Positions 36,080 to 45,556 of a stretch of 47,743 nt of DNA are shown in pieces. The stretch covers positions 5,820 through 53,562 of the forward strand of contig DYOF01000004.1 in the NCBI GenBank assembly GCA_020720665.1, in the 5' to 3' direction. This DNA is from Acetofilamentum sp. (lineage in GTDB: Bacteria > Bacteroidota > Bacteroidia > Bacteroidales > JAADGE01). The position numbers and the translations under genes were made by a program. Every line of letters starts with the position of its first letter. The stretch's first letter is position 1. The notes beneath the pieces were generated by a model, which did not search any database, had not been told where the DNA came from, and was given only the letters and a program-made list of their open reading frames with translations.

Positions 36080-37090
36080 TTATTGAATTATAGCTGTATA
36101 TGAAATTACGGAAGATGCCCCGAAAAAACCTAATGCTCCCTTGCTTAAATTAGTATAACTATTGGCTTCTTCAATATCAAAGTTTCCTCCGTTCCATTGT
36201 GTTTCAATTAAAAGTGAACGAATAAATGCTTCGTGCTCCTTTGACAATGAATATTTTTTTTGAGTCATTGAAGTTCCTGACGGAAATAGTATAAGTTCAT
36301 TATCGGGATGAAAAATTTGATTCACATCAATAGTCGTTAAATTATAATAAAACATATGAGCCTTTGTTTCATTTGCGGGTAAATTTTCATAACCGGCAAC
36401 ATCAGACCAATTTAAAATTACTTCAATCATTGAGGCTTCATCCGGGTTAAATGCAACATCGGGAGCAGCTATATAATATAAACTTGTATCAGAAACTTGC
36501 TTATAGGGCAAAGCTTGAGTTATTGAAACCGGCAGCAATTTCGCTTCGGCAAAATAAATATTGTTATTATATTGAATATTTAGTGTGTATGTTTTGTTAA
36601 TAACTGCCGTAAACTTGTTTTCTGACAAGTAGTTTCCCGGGATTGTATCTTCTATAAAGTTAAATGTATTATCCCCGTCAAAAATTGTAATACCGGCATT
36701 TGATACATATTCCGGTTCTCCGTTTAATTCTTTAAACGATAAGGATAAATTAATTTTTTGGTTTATAAACTCATTTGTTATGATACCGTCAACAATTAAA
36801 AATTGTTCGTTTGCCAAATCTAAATTCCAATTAGTTCTTTTTTCGCACGAACTTAAAACAGAAAATAGGCTTATAAAAAAAACCGGAACTGCAATAAAGA
36901 GCCTACTTCTAAAAGTCGAAATAGCGCTTTTAGTCGCTTTGTAAGTATTATAATCGGCTGAAAATAAGGGTTGAAAATTATGGGAATTTTGCAAACAACT
37001 CGCAGAGCGACTTTTCAGAGCGGACTTAAGATTGCATGTTTGTTTTTGTGTTTTTGCAATTCTTTTCGGGACAGGTATAATGCGCTTCAT
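36080..37090 (-). CDS. DUF4249 lipoprotein with abnormal N-terminus
   Basis: DUF4249-type lipoprotein, the usual partner of TonB receptors in this kind of locus; 336 residues. The lipobox LSSC (Cys82) comes after a hydrophobic stretch at 65-80, so about 64 basic and polar residues precede the signal peptide. No in-frame ATG, GTG or TTG lies closer. The only clear start is the ATG that directly follows the receptor gene's stop (TAG-ATG). The extra coding sequence overlaps an imperfect palindrome (36908-37019), suggesting an in-frame insertion of a repeat between start codon and signal peptide. Whether export still works is unknown. Confidence 0.8.
   Translation of the reverse strand: MKRIIPVPKRIAKTQKQTCNLKSALKSRSASCLQNSHNFQPLFSADYNTYKATKSAISTFRSRLFIAVPVFFISLFSVLSSCEKRTNWNLDLANEQFLIVDGIITNEFINQKINLSLSFKELNGEPEYVSNAGITIFDGDNTFNFIEDTIPGNYLSENKFTAVINKTYTLNIQYNNNIYFAEAKLLPVSITQALPYKQVSDTSLYYIAAPDVAFNPDEASMIEVILNWSDVAGYENLPANETKAHMFYYNLTTIDVNQIFHPDNELILFPSGTSMTQKKYSLSKEHEAFIRSLLIETQWNGGNFDIEEANSYTNLSKGALGFFGASSVISYTAIIQ
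36908..37019. repeat. palindromic repeat inside the DUF4249 gene
   Basis: Arms TCTAAAAGTCGAAATAGCG and CGCAGAGCGACTTTTCAGA are imperfect inverted copies (shared AAAAGTCG and GCG). A further hairpin CTAAAAG...CTTTTAG lies next to one arm. The element is open in the frame of the gene and encodes its odd N-terminal segment (about residues 24-61). Confidence 0.55.
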
Positions 37091-39724
37091 CTATCTGAAT
37101 TTGAATGAATAAGAAATTGACGGCAGAAATCCGAGTAAATATTTTGATGTCGGTATAAATTCTTTTTCTGAAATCATATTGGTCGGAACATAAAATTTTC
37201 CGTAGGGAGATTCAATTTTGTTAAAATTAACCGAAATGAAATTATTTCTTCCGTAACAATTAAAAACGGAAAATGTTAATTCGTGTTTATATTTTGATGT
37301 TTCCTTTCGGTTTAATTTTAGGGTAGCAGAAACATCAAGCCTATGATAAGCAGGAAGTTTGTCGTTGTTTTTCTCTCCGTAAATCGGAACATTATAGCCT
37401 TTGTAATAATAAAAACCTGTGGGAGAACTAAACCGCATTCCTGATGAAAAAATCCAGTTCAAACTTAAAGTCCATTTTTTATCTGTTTTGTATGATAAAT
37501 TAATATTAATATTATGTGGTTTATCATGCCTTGACGGAAATTTTCTTCCGTCATTAATTTCTTTAATTTCGGCAAAAGTTCTTGAATACGTATAAGCAGA
37601 GTAGAAATTAAAATTTCCTTTGGTTTTTTGTAAGGCAAATTCTAAACCGAAAGAATATCCTGTTCCAACCCTAAGTTCTCCTTCAATATAAGGATTTAAT
37701 AACATATTTGCATGTTCATCATAATCAATTAAGTTCATAATTGTTTTATAATATATTTCTGATGTAAATTCAATTTCTGTAAATTGTTTGCTTATTCCTG
37801 CAACCAATTGATTTGATTTTTCGGGCTTGATATTCAATCCGGCAGGCATCCAAACATCCATTGTTGTAAACGGACTGATTGAATTGGACAATAATTGCAG
37901 ATTTTGAATATGTTTGTCGTAACTGATTTTTGCAATAAAAGAATTTGAGAACGCATATACGAAGCTGATTTGTAATTCGGTATTCAAATATTTGTTAAAT
38001 TCTCCTTGTGGATAATCCGTTGTATCAGACACCTGAAAATTCTCATCAAAAGAAAATACGGTAGTCGGTCCGAAATTCTTCCAATTAAGTAATCTCACTC
38101 CGTAAGACAGGTTAATTTTTTCATTAAAATTTTTATCGTGTCCGAGATATAATACATTCTCTAAAACGTCACTTGAATATACCGAGCGACCGAAAAAATT
38201 GTTATTCAAATTTCCCGGATTAAAGAAATAAGAATTAATATTTAAACCGAAATTTATTTGATTTTTCGGATTCACAAAGTATGTAAAATCGTTTTTTAAA
38301 CTTATATTCCCGATAAAAGAATTCCAATACTTATTATCTTCAAGTGAATAGTACAGAAAGTAATCATATTTACTTGCATGTAAAGTCATGTTTGAAAATA
38401 ATTTATCTGAATATAAATGGTTCCACCTGAGAGACAATGCGTTGTTTTCCCATGATAACCCGGCTGAACCGAAGGTCGGGATATAAATTTTCATAAAGTC
38501 TTTTCCTTTATATACAGAACAAAACAAACGATTCTTATGGTTAAGTTTGCTTTTGAATTTGAAATGAAAATCGTAAAAATCAATTTCGCTGTTCGACTTT
38601 TTTAATAACCAATTTATGTGTGCATTCCTAACATTAAAAAGTAGGGTTGTTTTTTCTTTAATCGGTCCGTCAACGGTATAGTTTCCCGTGAAGGGGCTTA
38701 TTTTACCCGAGAAACCCCATTTTTCGGAGTTCCCGTCTTTTGTGTTTATGACAATAACAGATGATAATCGACCGCCGTATTTAACGGGGAAAGTATTTTT
38801 ATAAACATTCATATCATTAACGGCATCAGGGGCAATAGCCGAAAAAAAACCGAACAAATGCGAAGGATTATATATCGGAGCATCATCAATCATTATAAGA
38901 TTTTCATCCTTAGCTCCTCCTCTGACATAAAATAACACTGACCCGTCTCCGTAAGAAGTTATACCGGGTATTGATTGAATACTTTTAACCACATCAGCTT
39001 CCCCGGCAAGTCCGATATTTGCAGTTATCATTTGGTTGGTAAGTTGATTTTTTTTTAGAGAATTTTTTTCAAATACGCTTCTGTTATTATGTTCTGTTAC
39101 AATAACAATTTCAATTTCCGAAACACTAATTTCAAGATTTGTTGAAATGTTTTTATCCGCGTTTAAATTTATTTCAATAATTGTGTCATTGAAACCGATG
39201 TGCGAATAGTTTAAAAAATATTTTCCTGACGGAAGTGTTAAGGAATAAAATCCGTATTCATTTGTTATTGTTCCCAAATATGTGTTATTAATTGTAATTC
39301 CGGCACCGATTATGACTTCTCCGTCAGTTTCATTTTTCACATATCCGCTTATTGTATATGTTTTGGTCTTATCATTTTCAATGATTTCTTCGTTTTCGGG
39401 GACAACAATTTTCTTTTTTAAAACAATTTGTTTTTCAACAGCAATATATTCAATATTCAAATCTGAAAATAGAATTTTGAAAATTTCTTTAACAGATTTT
39501 TTCCTCGCCACTATGCTTAATTTTTGTTTTGTGTTGATTGATTGCGTATTATATGAAAACTTTACATCTGTTTTTTGTTGAATTTCATTTAAAATAAATT
39601 CTAAAGTTTTTTGTTTTGCAACAATTGATATTTGTTTTTCTAAATCAATATTTTGTGAAAAAACAGAAATTATGTTACCGAAAAAAAATGCAATAATGAG
39701 TATATGTTTTTTTATATTGCCCAT
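37091..39724 (-). CDS. STN-domain TonB-dependent receptor
   Basis: Outer-membrane active transporter with signalling domain, 877 residues. Order: signal peptide (to about 23, VFSQ), STN secretin/TonB N-terminal domain (about 28-105), carboxypeptidase-regulatory-like beta domain (about 122-205, ISGYVKNETDGEVIIGAGI), plug (about 220-335, with YVRGGAKDENLIMIDDAPIYNPSHLFG) and a barrel ending SISYSFKFR. The STN domain signals to the FecR protein, whose gene lies upstream (72-nt gap). The DUF4249 gene follows directly. The ligand is unknown; with no SusD-like gene present, iron complexes or peptides are as likely as glycans. Confidence 0.93.
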   Translation of the reverse strand: MGNIKKHILIIAFFFGNIISVFSQNIDLEKQISIVAKQKTLEFILNEIQQKTDVKFSYNTQSINTKQKLSIVARKKSVKEIFKILFSDLNIEYIAVEKQIVLKKKIVVPENEEIIENDKTKTYTISGYVKNETDGEVIIGAGITINNTYLGTITNEYGFYSLTLPSGKYFLNYSHIGFNDTIIEINLNADKNISTNLEISVSEIEIVIVTEHNNRSVFEKNSLKKNQLTNQMITANIGLAGEADVVKSIQSIPGITSYGDGSVLFYVRGGAKDENLIMIDDAPIYNPSHLFGFFSAIAPDAVNDMNVYKNTFPVKYGGRLSSVIVINTKDGNSEKWGFSGKISPFTGNYTVDGPIKEKTTLLFNVRNAHINWLLKKSNSEIDFYDFHFKFKSKLNHKNRLFCSVYKGKDFMKIYIPTFGSAGLSWENNALSLRWNHLYSDKLFSNMTLHASKYDYFLYYSLEDNKYWNSFIGNISLKNDFTYFVNPKNQINFGLNINSYFFNPGNLNNNFFGRSVYSSDVLENVLYLGHDKNFNEKINLSYGVRLLNWKNFGPTTVFSFDENFQVSDTTDYPQGEFNKYLNTELQISFVYAFSNSFIAKISYDKHIQNLQLLSNSISPFTTMDVWMPAGLNIKPEKSNQLVAGISKQFTEIEFTSEIYYKTIMNLIDYDEHANMLLNPYIEGELRVGTGYSFGLEFALQKTKGNFNFYSAYTYSRTFAEIKEINDGRKFPSRHDKPHNININLSYKTDKKWTLSLNWIFSSGMRFSSPTGFYYYKGYNVPIYGEKNNDKLPAYHRLDVSATLKLNRKETSKYKHELTFSVFNCYGRNNFISVNFNKIESPYGKFYVPTNMISEKEFIPTSKYLLGFLPSISYSFKFR

Positions 39725-39796
39725 TTATTAAGTCAATAAGTGTTGTTATAATAACCCGTTAAAAGTTATAAATCGTTGAAATTAACCCTCCCCTTT

Positions 39797-40786
39797 TTAA
39801 TTACAAGAGTTTCCGTCAACATAAACCGTGTTTTTATTTTTAACGAACGAAATATTATCAAAGGTTGCCTGCAATACATTCAAGATACCGTCAATGTCTT
39901 GATTTTCAAAAAGGACAGAAATTTTGCAATTTTTTAACTGCGGATTTTTCAGCTCGAACTTAATGTTATAAACCTCTTCCAACAGGGCAAAAATATCTTC
40001 CAGAGATTGGTTATTGAAATTGAATATTTTTGTTTTCCAAGAGATGTAATTCTCATTATTTGTTTCAATCTTTCTTATTTTATTTTCCTTTATATCAAAA
40101 ACAACTTCTTCTCCTGCGGTTAATATTACTTTATCGCTCTTATCTTTATTTTGATATACGGAAACTGTTCCGTTAAAAACAACAACTTGTCTTTTGTTAT
40201 ATACAGAATTAATATAAAACTCAGTTCCCAGAACTTCAACATAAAAACTTTCTGCCTCAACAACAAACGGTTTTGTTTTATCCTTTTCAACTTTAAAATA
40301 TGCTTCTCCCGCGAGTGCAAGTCGTCGTTCTTCTTTATTAAATTTATTTGAGATGCTTATTTTTGAGTTTTTATTAATGCTGATTTCAGAACCGTCTGAA
40401 AGCTTTGTTTCAATAATTTCATTTTGAGCGTATAAAACTTCTTGTTTTTGATAAAATAAATAGAGTGCCGTAAAACCGATTAATAATATTACAGAAGCAA
40501 TTGCAGCAAAACGATATACGGAAAATTTTGTTTTTGCATTTAAAACGATGTCATCAAAATCGGTTTCGTTTTTAAATATTTCCCATTCGGCATTAATATC
40601 TATAGTTTCAATTTCAGGAACTTTTGGATAAGCAGAAATATCCCATATTTTTTGATAGTCATTAAAGATAATTCTGTTTTCTTTTCTTTCTTTAATCCAA
40701 TCAAACAATTGTATCTTTTCGGTTTTTGATATATCTCCCGACAGATACTTGAAAATTAATATAATATGTTCGTTATTATCCGGCAT
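39797..40786 (-). CDS. FecR-family anti-sigma factor
   Basis: Inner-membrane regulator of 329 residues. The cytoplasmic N-terminus (1-90) would hold the sigma factor. One membrane helix lies at about 91-112. The periplasmic FecR domain follows (about 120-220, EIIETKLSDGSEISINKNSK), then the DUF4974 C-terminal domain (about 250-325). It relays the receptor's STN signal to the ECF sigma factor encoded just upstream. A predicted ECF promoter in the 62-nt gap would give autoregulation of fecR and the genes after it. Confidence 0.93.
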   Translation of the reverse strand: MPDNNEHIILIFKYLSGDISKTEKIQLFDWIKERKENRIIFNDYQKIWDISAYPKVPEIETIDINAEWEIFKNETDFDDIVLNAKTKFSVYRFAAIASVILLIGFTALYLFYQKQEVLYAQNEIIETKLSDGSEISINKNSKISISNKFNKEERRLALAGEAYFKVEKDKTKPFVVEAESFYVEVLGTEFYINSVYNKRQVVVFNGTVSVYQNKDKSDKVILTAGEEVVFDIKENKIRKIETNNENYISWKTKIFNFNNQSLEDIFALLEEVYNIKFELKNPQLKNCKISVLFENQDIDGILNVLQATFDNISFVKNKNTVYVDGNSCN

Positions 40787-40806
40787 TATATTTTCTGTTA
40801 CTCTTA

Positions 40807-40833
40807 TACACTTGGTTGTGGTTTTACCCTGAA
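40807..40833 (-). promoter_or_regulatory. predicted ECF sigma promoter, copy 2
   Basis: On the minus strand TTCAGGGTAAAAC-N9-GTGTA, between the sigma gene and fecR. It has the same blocks and spacing as the site at 35976-36002, although the rest of the two leaders differs. Confidence 0.65.
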
Positions 40834-40848
40834 TTGATTTGCTTGTTT

Positions 40849-41401
40849 TTATAGATTATTTATGCAAAATAATATCAGTGTTAAGTATTCTTTCAAATTT
40901 TCTCTTAGCTCTTTTAATGCTGTTGACATGTGGGTTTCTACCGTTTTTATTGAAATATTTAACATATCGGCAATTTCTTTATATTTCAAACCTTCGTTTC
41001 TGCTCATCAAAAAAACTTCTTTCGCTTTAGGACTTATTTTATTTAATGTTGCATCAATTTTTTTTTGAATTTCGTCTGTTTCATTAAAATAATTATGTTC
41101 CCATTGTTTATCGTATTCATTCACTAAAATAAAATCTTCGCGTGTTAATTTTTTATTATCTCTGATGTAATTTAAGCTTCTGTTATTCACCGAAGTAAAG
41201 AGGTAAGATTTAACAGAACCTGTCATATTAATATCACTACGCTTTTCCCACAATTTCATAAACACATCATGCACAATACTTTTTGCCTCATCAATATCGT
41301 TAACAAATTTGTAGGCAAATGCTGTTAAGGGTTTGAAATGCTCTTTGAAAAGTTTCTCAAAATCCTGTTTGTTAAGGGATGATATTTTTTTTTCTGTATT
41401 C
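40849..41401 (-). CDS. ECF sigma factor, TTG start
   Basis: RNA polymerase sigma-70 family ECF factor of 184 residues. Region 2 begins FEKLFKEHFKPLTAFAYKFV and region 4 includes LSPKAKEVFLMSRNEGLKYK and an HTH ending KTVETHMSTAL. The start codon is TTG at 41401-41403 (given here by its first complementary base), directly after the stop of the upstream dehydrogenase gene. An in-frame stop precedes it and the next Met is inside region 2, so TTG is the only sensible start. It should recognise the GGGTAAAAC...GTGTA promoters and be held inactive by the adjacent FecR. Confidence 0.9.
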
Positions 41402-41403
41402 AA

Positions 41404-42618
41404 TTATTTACCTTCTGCGTAATCTTTTAAATATTTAAAATATTTACCGAGTTTTCCGTTTTTTGTAATTGTTGCGCGTTCAATAATACCGCGTTCATCA
41501 TTACCGAATAAGGCGGGAAAAATTTTTTCTGACAAACCGTTTCCGAAATCTACCGATGCATCACGAGGAACTTCTCCCGGAAGATTATCAACAGCCATAA
41601 CGGTAATATTTTCTTTATCAAATGCGTCTCCTTCTTTTTCAGAATACGGATTGTAACCATAAAACGGATGAGCAATTTCAGAAGCACGAAGTGTTGACGG
41701 TATCGGTCCGGCTATATCGCAACTGACATCAGCAATTACAGAAATTTTAAAATCAGCCTCTTTCATATCATCAGTTGTCATAAACTTAGGTGATTTTTCG
41801 TCCCAAAAATGACATGCAATGTAAACATCGGCAACTTTGGTATAAGGTTTAAAAGTTGAAATGTACAAATCCGGATGATTAAAAAAATGATGTAAATCAA
41901 AATTGTCTCCGTCTTTACGTTTCACATAAGAATCGGGATTTAACTGAGTGAATACGGGATAATTGTAAGTATTTTCTAAAAAATCTTCGGGTAAAATCTG
42001 TTTAATTCCTGCTGTTTTTAATATTTCTAATGCACCGTTTGCAACACGCCCGCCACCTGTTATAACAAACTTAACAGGAGGTACTTTAATTTTTCTTAAT
42101 TCTTGTTTCATTTCATTGATATCGCGGCATTCAATTGCGCGTTTCAATTGAAATGTACCGGTTCTGTTGCCTAATGCAATTAAACCGTTATAGGCACCGA
42201 CTAAACCTGCCCAATTACCGAAAGCAACAAGTCGCGTACCTTTTTCGTCAGTAAAATATTCATGATCTAACAGCGTAATATTATTTTCTAAAAGTGCCTT
42301 TAACAATGGGCGATTATGAATTTGCTCTTTTGCTGTATGTGAAAAAAACATATAAGTTTTATTCGGAATCAGCAGTGGAATGTGAACTTCTTTAACACCG
42401 GCAAGAATATCACACTCGCTTAAATCATCGACTACATTTAGTCCTAAATCTTTATATTCCTCATCTTTATAAGCTCTTATTTTACTTGATTGAATATAAA
42501 GTTCTATATTCTGAAAGCGTTTTAACAATTCTGCTGCCTGTTTCGGAGCCAGAGCAGTGCGTTTATCCGGCGGTGTTTTGGTTTCTCTTAATATTCCTAA
42601 TTTATAAATCTTTTTCAT
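41404..42618 (-). CDS. saccharopine/alanine-dehydrogenase-like oxidoreductase
   Basis: NAD(P)-dependent oxidoreductase of 404 residues, of the alanine dehydrogenase / transhydrogenase-alpha / saccharopine dehydrogenase (lysine-forming) superfamily. The N-terminal substrate-side domain begins LGILRETKTPPDKRTALAPKQA. The Rossmann motif reads ITGGGRVANGA near residue 190, and a conserved DVSCDIAGPIPST block lies near 300. The substrate is not certain: lysine-type saccharopine dehydrogenase is my best guess from the overall pattern. Its stop codon abuts the TTG of the sigma gene, so the sigma factor is probably made from this gene's transcript. Confidence 0.8.
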   Translation of the reverse strand: MKKIYKLGILRETKTPPDKRTALAPKQAAELLKRFQNIELYIQSSKIRAYKDEEYKDLGLNVVDDLSECDILAGVKEVHIPLLIPNKTYMFFSHTAKEQIHNRPLLKALLENNITLLDHEYFTDEKGTRLVAFGNWAGLVGAYNGLIALGNRTGTFQLKRAIECRDINEMKQELRKIKVPPVKFVITGGGRVANGALEILKTAGIKQILPEDFLENTYNYPVFTQLNPDSYVKRKDGDNFDLHHFFNHPDLYISTFKPYTKVADVYIACHFWDEKSPKFMTTDDMKEADFKISVIADVSCDIAGPIPSTLRASEIAHPFYGYNPYSEKEGDAFDKENITVMAVDNLPGEVPRDASVDFGNGLSEKIFPALFGNDERGIIERATITKNGKLGKYFKYLKDYAEGK

Positions 42619-42745
42619 AAAAAATTATTGTAAATTTTAACTCAAATTTCAGGCGGAAAAATATGAATTTTTATACAGTTTTCAAAATTTGTTATAAATT
42701 TGCATACTTTTTAACATAATTTATTACATAAACATATTTTAATAA

Positions 42746-42773
42746 TTGCATGTTTTTTGTGATTTGTAATTTG
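42746..42773 (+). promoter_or_regulatory. possible tmRNA promoter
   Basis: TTG, 18 nt, then TAATTTG, one base short of the TAnnTTTG consensus, ending 22 nt before the tmRNA 5' end. Another TAAATTTG lies near 42693 but is far upstream. Confidence 0.3.
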
Positions 42774-42795
42774 GAAAAACAGTTCTTTAACATTT

Positions 42796-43193
42796 GGGGT
42801 CGTTCTTGGTTTTGACAGCATGATACCGGATTTGTAAGCATGTCGAGCAATGTTGATAAACTCGTAAAACTTTTCGGCAGACCTATAAACGGCAATAATA
42901 ATAATTATGCTCTCGCAGCGTAACCGAAGTTTAGTAAGTTAATGCTTTATTCTGTACCATGTACAGAACGAGATGTCTCACATAAAGGATTGCCTGATTC
43001 CTTTATGAATTGAGGCACCGATAACATCAGGATAGTTAATTCGGAGCTTTGACGGTTTAATGAAATTTAAGAAGATAAGCATAAATTTTGGGTGCTTTTT
43101 CCCGAGTTTATGATGAAAACTAATAAAAAGATACACATGTAGAAAGCACTTTTGTTACTTGTTTGGACGCGGGTTCGACTCCCGCCGACTCCA
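42796..43193 (+). ncRNA. ssrA: transfer-messenger RNA (tmRNA)
   Basis: tmRNA that rescues stalled ribosomes together with SmpB. The tRNA-like ends pair: GGGGTCG at the 5' end with CGACTCC before the terminal A, with a T-arm GCGGGTTCGACTCCCGC. The tag reading frame runs from GGC at 42891 to the stop TAA at 42921-42923 and encodes GNNNNYALAA, with the NYALAA ending typical of the phylum. Length is 398 nt. The CCA tail is not encoded beyond the first A (ACG follows) and must be added. A terminator-like hairpin follows. Confidence 0.96.
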
Positions 43194-43203
43194 CGTAAAA
43201 TTT

Positions 43204-43236
43204 AGGGTTGAAATTATTCGTTTCAACCCTATTTAA
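43204..43236 (+). terminator. tmRNA terminator
   Basis: Perfect 10-bp stem AGGGTTGAAA / TTTCAACCCT with a 7-nt loop, starting 10 nt after the tmRNA; the following sequence is AT-rich rather than a pure T-run. Confidence 0.75.
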
Positions 43237-43274
43237 TTTGTACGCTAAGCATTCTTTTTGTAAGGTGTAATACA

Positions 43275-44831
43275 TTACCAATCAATTGGTTTATAATCTT
43301 TCAAAAATTTTCCCCACATATGTTTGCCGCTGTTTATTCCGTCGAATAAGGGGTCTAAAACACGAGCTGCACCGTCAACAATATCTAAAGGCGGTTGAAA
43401 ATCATGTGCTTGTTGTTTGAAACTTGATAATTGAATCGGGTCTTCATCTGTAACCCAACCGGTATCAACGGCATTCATATATATCCCGTCTTTGGCAAAA
43501 TCACTTGCAGACGTATGCGTCATCATATTCAAAGCTGCCTTAGCCATATTTGTGTGCGGATGTCTGTCTGCTTTTTTAAACCGATAAAACTTTCCTTCCA
43601 TCGCACTGACATTTACAATATGCTTCTTTCCCGTATTCTCCCTACGCATTATATTAACAAGTCGATTTATCAGAACAAAGGGCGCTATTGAATTTACCAA
43701 TTGCACTTCTAACATTTCCGGTGTTGGAATTTCACCTAATTTTAAACGCCAAGAATTAACCGTTCGCAAATCAATTTGTTGAAGGTCGGCATCTAATTTT
43801 CCTTCCGGAAAAACTTCTTCTGAGCTTAAGGAATTATCAAAACTGTAAGGAATTTGAGATAATTTTGCAGAAGCCCTGATACCTATACCGGGTATTCTCC
43901 CGTGCCAACTAACCGGTAAAGCCTTTTCAGCTGTTGTGACTTGAAATTCAAGAGCATTTAATTCATTCTTACAAAACTCGAAATTTTTTAATAATTGTTG
44001 AGCTTTTTCAGGTAATTCATCAATGTTTTTTGTTTCAGTTTCAAGCATATGTGCATAAAATCCGGCAGGGCGCCTGACGGTTTGAGCGGCATTATTAATG
44101 ATAACGTCTAATTTATTGTATTGATTTTCAATAAAATGCGTAAACAGTTCAACGCTCGGTATGTGCCGAAGGTCTAATCCGTATATATGAAGTCTGTTGC
44201 ACCATTTAGGGTAATCGTTTTCTTTTGCAAAACGAATAGCCGAATCATGCGGGAAACGAGTTGTTGCAATAACTTGTGCTCCGGCTCTTAACATCATTAG
44301 TGTTGCCTGATATCCTATTTTTAAACGAGAGCCGGTTATTAATACAGTTTGTCCGGTTAAATCGGCGGATTGAAATCGTTTTTGATAATTATAATCGGCA
44401 CATTCAGGACACATTGCATCATAGAAAAAATGTACTTTTGTATATTCTGCTTTACAAACATAACAATTTCGAGGTGTCGTTAATTCATTTTTTGATAATT
44501 GTTCAGGTGCTTCCGGGAGTACTAATTGCATAGGTGCTGTAAAAATTTTTTCATTTCTTGCCTGCCTGATACCGGTATTAGCCCTTGCTTCCTTATCTAT
44601 TTCTCTGATTTTTTGTTTTAAAATCTTTTTAGCTTCTTTTTGCCTTCTGATTTGCTCATTTTTATCGGGTCTTGAAAGCCGGCCGGCAACACGCATTAAG
44701 TTCTCTCTTGTTTCTCTCGGCAGAAGAACAATATCTTCTGTATTTTGCGCTAAATAATTTAGGATTTCTATACTTTTTTCAATTTCTTCTTGTTTGAATT
44801 TTTTTGCTGAATTATACTTCTTTCCCTTCAT
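43275..44831 (-). CDS. SDR-fold protein with zinc-ribbon insert and no catalytic Tyr
   Basis: Protein of 518 residues, twice the usual length of a short-chain dehydrogenase. Residues 1-115 are a charged helical region. A CxxC...CxxC zinc-ribbon-like motif ([18 protein letters not shown]) follows near 122-144. The SDR domain then begins with TGSRLKIG and has NNAAQ and a serine in VSAMEGK. The usual YxxxK appears as TNMAK in HTNMAKAAL, so the catalytic Tyr is replaced by Thr. An insert of about 100 residues lies between NNAAQ and VSAMEGK. I know of no assigned function for such proteins. It is divergent from the DUF4294 gene and alone on its strand. Confidence 0.8.
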   Translation of the reverse strand: MKGKKYNSAKKFKQEEIEKSIEILNYLAQNTEDIVLLPRETRENLMRVAGRLSRPDKNEQIRRQKEAKKILKQKIREIDKEARANTGIRQARNEKIFTAPMQLVLPEAPEQLSKNELTTPRNCYVCKAEYTKVHFFYDAMCPECADYNYQKRFQSADLTGQTVLITGSRLKIGYQATLMMLRAGAQVIATTRFPHDSAIRFAKENDYPKWCNRLHIYGLDLRHIPSVELFTHFIENQYNKLDVIINNAAQTVRRPAGFYAHMLETETKNIDELPEKAQQLLKNFEFCKNELNALEFQVTTAEKALPVSWHGRIPGIGIRASAKLSQIPYSFDNSLSSEEVFPEGKLDADLQQIDLRTVNSWRLKLGEIPTPEMLEVQLVNSIAPFVLINRLVNIMRRENTGKKHIVNVSAMEGKFYRFKKADRHPHTNMAKAALNMMTHTSASDFAKDGIYMNAVDTGWVTDEDPIQLSSFKQQAHDFQPPLDIVDGAARVLDPLFDGINSGKHMWGKFLKDYKPIDW

Positions 44832-44923
44832 ATTAAATTTTTTTTGCGTTGCAAAATTAAAGAAAGCGTTTCAATTATCCTGAATTATATTAATTTTACA
44901 TCATAATTTGCGTTAATAAATTT

Positions 44924-45544
44924 ATGAAACAAGGTATTTTTATATTATTAATTTTATTGAGTTTTCAGTTGTTTTCTCAAAAGAAAATAAATGCTATAGA
45001 AATGCTTGAAAAAGTTAAAAAAGAAGGGGGTGCCATTGTTGAACAGACTATTGATGATAACGGTGATACTTTACTTACAATGCGTTTAAAACCTATAATT
45101 ATTTATCCCAAAAGAACTTTTAAAAACAAACGCCATCAAAAAATGTATAACCGAATGGTAAACAACATTAAAAAAGTTTACCCCTACTCTGTAATTATAA
45201 AAAATATTTTTATCGAAACGGAATTTGTACTCCGAAATATGGATAATACTAAACAACGAAAACAATATATTAATGCCAAAGAAAAGGAATTAAAAAAAGA
45301 ATTTGAAGACGATATTCAAAATTTGACCTTTACGCAAGGCAGAATATTAATTAAATTAGTTGACAGAGAAACAAAACATACAAGTTACGAATTAGTTAAA
45401 CACTTTAAAGGGAATATCTCAGCATTTTTTTGGCAAGGAATTGCTAAAATTTTCCAAACCGATTTGAAGTATGAATACGACCCTGACGGAACCGATAAAT
45501 GGATTGAAGAAATTGTTGCAAAAATTGAAAACGGTCAATTGTAG
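44924..45544 (+). CDS. DUF4294 exported protein
   Basis: Protein of 206 residues of the Bacteroidota family DUF4294; function unknown. Signal peptide MKQGIFILLILLSFQLFS with probable cleavage near SQ. The mature part is basic and mainly helical, with a conserved-looking RMVNNIKKVYPYSVIIKN block and a tryptophan motif (FFWQGIAKIF). It is convergent with the TlpA gene, 12 nt apart, with no clear terminator between. Confidence 0.8.
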   Translation: MKQGIFILLILLSFQLFSQKKINAIEMLEKVKKEGGAIVEQTIDDNGDTLLTMRLKPIIIYPKRTFKNKRHQKMYNRMVNNIKKVYPYSVIIKNIFIETEFVLRNMDNTKQRKQYINAKEKELKKEFEDDIQNLTFTQGRILIKLVDRETKHTSYELVKHFKGNISAFFWQGIAKIFQTDLKYEYDPDGTDKWIEEIVAKIENGQL

Positions 45545-45556
45545 TTCTTCGGCACT

